Below are positions 61,969 through 64,000 of a DNA stretch of 64,000 nt, in pieces; the first letter of the stretch is position 1; each line of letters starts with the position of its first letter. Location: NCBI RefSeq assembly GCF_020529025.1, contig NZ_JACNMM010000007.1, positions 62,001 through 126,000 on the forward strand, written 5' to 3'. The position numbers and the translations under genes were made by a program. The stretch comes from Oceaniglobus trochenteri. GTDB taxonomy: Bacteria; Pseudomonadota; Alphaproteobacteria; Rhodobacterales; Rhodobacteraceae. Under the pieces are notes generated by a model that was given only the letters and a program-made list of their open reading frames with translations, was not told where the DNA came from and did not search any database.

Positions 61969-63684
61969 TCAACCTGCCGCGTTCAGGACAAAGCCGGCGC
62001 TTTGTCCGCGGATGATCTGGCGGGCGTCCCATCCGGCGCGGTCGGGTGCGCCGGTGCCCCAGTGGCGGTTCGGGTCGGGCCAGGGGATCGCATCGACAAG
62101 TGACCGGGTATAGGGGTGCTCGGGGCGTTCGATCACGTCGCCCGGCAGCCCCGCCTCGACGATCCGCCCCTTGTGCAGCACCAGAACGTAGTCGCTGACG
62201 TGATAGGCGGTGGCCAGGTCATGGGTGATGTAGATGACCGAGATCGAGAAGCGGTCTTTCAGTCGTTGCAGGTTGCCGAGGATGGTCATGCGCAACGACG
62301 CATCGACCATCGAAACCGGTTCATCGGCCACCAGCATGCGCGGCCCGATCATCAGCGCGCGGGCCACCATCAGGCGCTGGCGCTGACCGCCCGAAAGTTC
62401 GTGGGGAAAGCGGCCCAGAACCTCGCCCGCATCCAGGCCAACGGCCTCGCAGGCCTCCTCCATCCGGCTGCGCGCGCTGCCGCCCTGGGTGGTCAGTCCG
62501 AAGTTGGCCAGCGGCAGGGAAAGGGCGCGATCAACCTTGTAGAAGGGGTTGAACGATCCGTAGGGGTCCTGGAAAATCGCCTGCACCTCGCGCCGGTAGG
62601 CGCGCCGTTCCTCGGCCCGCATGGCCGCCATCGGTTTCCCGCGATATCGGATTTCACCGGTGCTGGGGGTTTCGAACCCCAGAACCATGCGCGCCAGCGT
62701 CGTCTTGCCCGACCCCGATTGCCCGACAACCGAGATGATCTGCGGGTGTTCGTCGGCCAGGCGGAATGAACAGGTGTCCAGAGCGCGGACCGCGTCGTTG
62801 CCGAACAGCCCGCCGCCGAAGGTTTTCGATACCTTGTCGAATTCCATCAGGCTGGCCGCCTCGGGCTTGGCGATCACCGCAGGCGCCGCGGTTTCGGCCC
62901 GTTTGCCCAGGGTCGGCACGCTGTCGATCAGCATCCGCGAATAGGCGTGCTGCGGGTCGGTGAAGATCCGGCCCACCGGCGCATCCTCGGCGATCAGCCC
63001 GTGCTGCAAGACGATGACGCGGTTCGTGGCCTGGGCCATCAGCCCCATGTCATGCCCGATCAGTAGCAGGCCACAGCCGATTTCCTCTTGCGCGGCGATC
63101 AGCGTGGCCATCACCTGTTTCTGCGTGATCACATCCAGCGCCGAGGTGGGTTCGTCGGCGATCACCAGGTCGGGTTTCATGGCGATGGCGATGGCGATGC
63201 AGGCGCGCTGCTTCATCCCGCCGGACAATTCATGCGGATAGGCGCGGGCCAGGTCGGGCGACAGGCCCACCCCCTTCAGCGCCCCCGCCACCAGGGCATC
63301 GGCGGCCTTGCGGTCAAGCCGCTGACCGTGGTCCACCAGCCCGTCAAGGATCTGTTCACGCAGCCGCAACACCGGGTTCAGCGAATTCATCGCCCCCTGC
63401 GGGATATAGGCGACATTGGCCAGCCGCGAGGCGCGCACCGCATCGCCGCGCAGGGCCAGAAGATCGGTGCCGTTCAGCTTGGCGGTTCCGCCGACGATCT
63501 TGCCGGGCGGTTCGATCATCTGCATCAGCGCCAGGGCGGTCGTGGTCTTGCCCGACCCGCTTTCGCCCACCAGGGCCACCCTTTCGCCGGGGGCAACGTC
63601 GAAGCTGACGCCGCGCACCGCGTGGATCACCCGTGTCGAGGTGAAATAGTCGATGCAAAGATCGCGTACCTCAAGAAGTGTCAT
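61969..63684 (-). CDS. Double ABC ATPase, dipeptide/oligosaccharide importer type
   Basis: 571 residues with two ATPase domains. Domain 1: Walker A GESGSGKTT, signature ELSGGMKQRACIAIAI, Walker [13 protein letters not shown]. Domain 2: GQSGSGKTT, signature ELSGGQRQRLMVARAL, Walker B MLVADEPVSMVD. The form (DppD-DppF fused) equals that of AgpD at 40365, but the sequences differ. It follows the permease gene by 3 nt. With DapA-like enzymes downstream, the cargo is more likely a sugar or acid than a peptide; that is inference. Confidence 0.9.
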   Translation of the reverse strand: MTLLEVRDLCIDYFTSTRVIHAVRGVSFDVAPGERVALVGESGSGKTTTALALMQMIEPPGKIVGGTAKLNGTDLLALRGDAVRASRLANVAYIPQGAMNSLNPVLRLREQILDGLVDHGQRLDRKAADALVAGALKGVGLSPDLARAYPHELSGGMKQRACIAIAIAMKPDLVIADEPTSALDVITQKQVMATLIAAQEEIGCGLLLIGHDMGLMAQATNRVIVLQHGLIAEDAPVGRIFTDPQHAYSRMLIDSVPTLGKRAETAAPAVIAKPEAASLMEFDKVSKTFGGGLFGNDAVRALDTCSFRLADEHPQIISVVGQSGSGKTTLARMVLGFETPSTGEIRYRGKPMAAMRAEERRAYRREVQAIFQDPYGSFNPFYKVDRALSLPLANFGLTTQGGSARSRMEEACEAVGLDAGEVLGRFPHELSGGQRQRLMVARALMIGPRMLVADEPVSMVDASLRMTILGNLQRLKDRFSISVIYITHDLATAYHVSDYVLVLHKGRIVEAGLPGDVIERPEHPYTRSLVDAIPWPDPNRHWGTGAPDRAGWDARQIIRGQSAGFVLNAAG

Positions 63685-63687
63685 GGC

Positions 63688-64000
63688 TCAGGTCCTTTTG
63701 CGCAGGCGTGGGTTGGCAAGTTCGTCAAGCCCCGCGTTCAGCAGGTAAAGCCCGACGAACAGCACGATCAGGATCAGCACCGGCGGCAGGATCCACCACC
63801 AGAGCCCCAGCAGGAAGGCCGAGAACTGCATGATCCAGTAAACCGTCATGCCGAGGGTGGGTTCGTTCTGCGGGCCAAGGCCCATCGCCTCAAGTCCGAC
63901 ACTGGCAAGGATCGCCGCCGCGACCGCGACGATGAAGGAGGAGATCAGGTAGGGCATGAGATTGGGGGCGATTTCCTTGAAGATGATGGAAAAGCCGCTG
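63688..64000 (-). CDS. ABC transporter permease, DppC-like (partial, C-terminal part)
   Basis: The open frame runs past the right edge; 104 codons before the stop are visible. The first visible residues (SGFSIIFKEIAPNLMPYLIS) are the end of the EAA loop and the following helix of DppC-type permeases, then LASVGLEAMGLGPQNEPTLG and a last membrane segment (WWWILPPVLILIVLFVGLYL). It belongs to the same operon as the double ATPase, three bases upstream of it. The binding protein and second permease presumably lie beyond the window. Confidence 0.85.
   Translation of the reverse strand, partial: SGFSIIFKEIAPNLMPYLISSFIVAVAAAILASVGLEAMGLGPQNEPTLGMTVYWIMQFSAFLLGLWWWILPPVLILIVLFVGLYLLNAGLDELANPRLRKRT

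Overview
The window is high-GC DNA with densely packed operons, many ATGA start/stop overlaps, many TRAP and ABC transporters and a liu-type leucine pathway. Gene content and order point to an alphaproteobacterium, most likely Rhodobacteraceae (Roseobacter group or a relative). A replication and partition module at about 7.2-11.2 kb has a DnaA-like initiator, ParA, ParB, iteron-like repeats and paired palindromes. This suggests the window lies on a plasmid or chromid rather than the main chromosome. I saw no rRNA, tRNA, transposase or CRISPR array.

Layout. 1-7165 (minus): a partial uronate-dehydrogenase-like gene, a FAD-dependent amine oxidase, and a leucine/isovalerate block (liuB, liuD, liuE, liuC) without isovaleryl-CoA dehydrogenase. 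7239-11174: replicon module, including a 109-aa duplicated-domain protein behind a strong promoter with a palindromic operator. 11421-15286 (plus): fumarylpyruvate hydrolase-like enzyme and a TRAP transporter whose large subunit has an extra segment. 15352-26404: a putative amine or N-heterocycle catabolic region (class III aminotransferase, acetylpolyamine amidohydrolase, Rieske oxygenase, LysR regulator, unknown metalloprotein, polar amino-acid ABC transporter, CMD-fold protein, aldehyde dehydrogenase). 26560-34698: a complete sialic acid pathway (NanA, FCD-GntR regulator, SiaPQM TRAP, NanE, NanK, NagB, NagA) leading to fructose-6-phosphate.

34839-46316: an alpha-galactoside locus resembling Sinorhizobium agp/mel: MelR/AgpT-like AraC regulator, then agpA, two permeases, a double ATPase, a GH4 alpha-galactosidase, a flavin-dependent tryptophan-halogenase-family protein, and a second GH4 enzyme, all translationally coupled. 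46419-53863: a glycosidase, a MsmK/MalFG-type sugar ABC system and a divergent LacI regulator with two matching operators. 54008-60057: a second sugar ABC system with an enolase-superfamily dehydratase and a GntR regulator. 60088-64000 (minus): two DapA-family aldolase/lyase paralogues and a peptide-type ABC transporter cut by the right edge.

The whole reads as a catabolic replicon. Each block pairs one importer with the enzymes for its substrate and usually a local regulator. The most unusual items are the halogenase-family gene inside the alpha-galactoside operon, the uncharacterised amine/N-heterocycle block, and the compact replicon control region.
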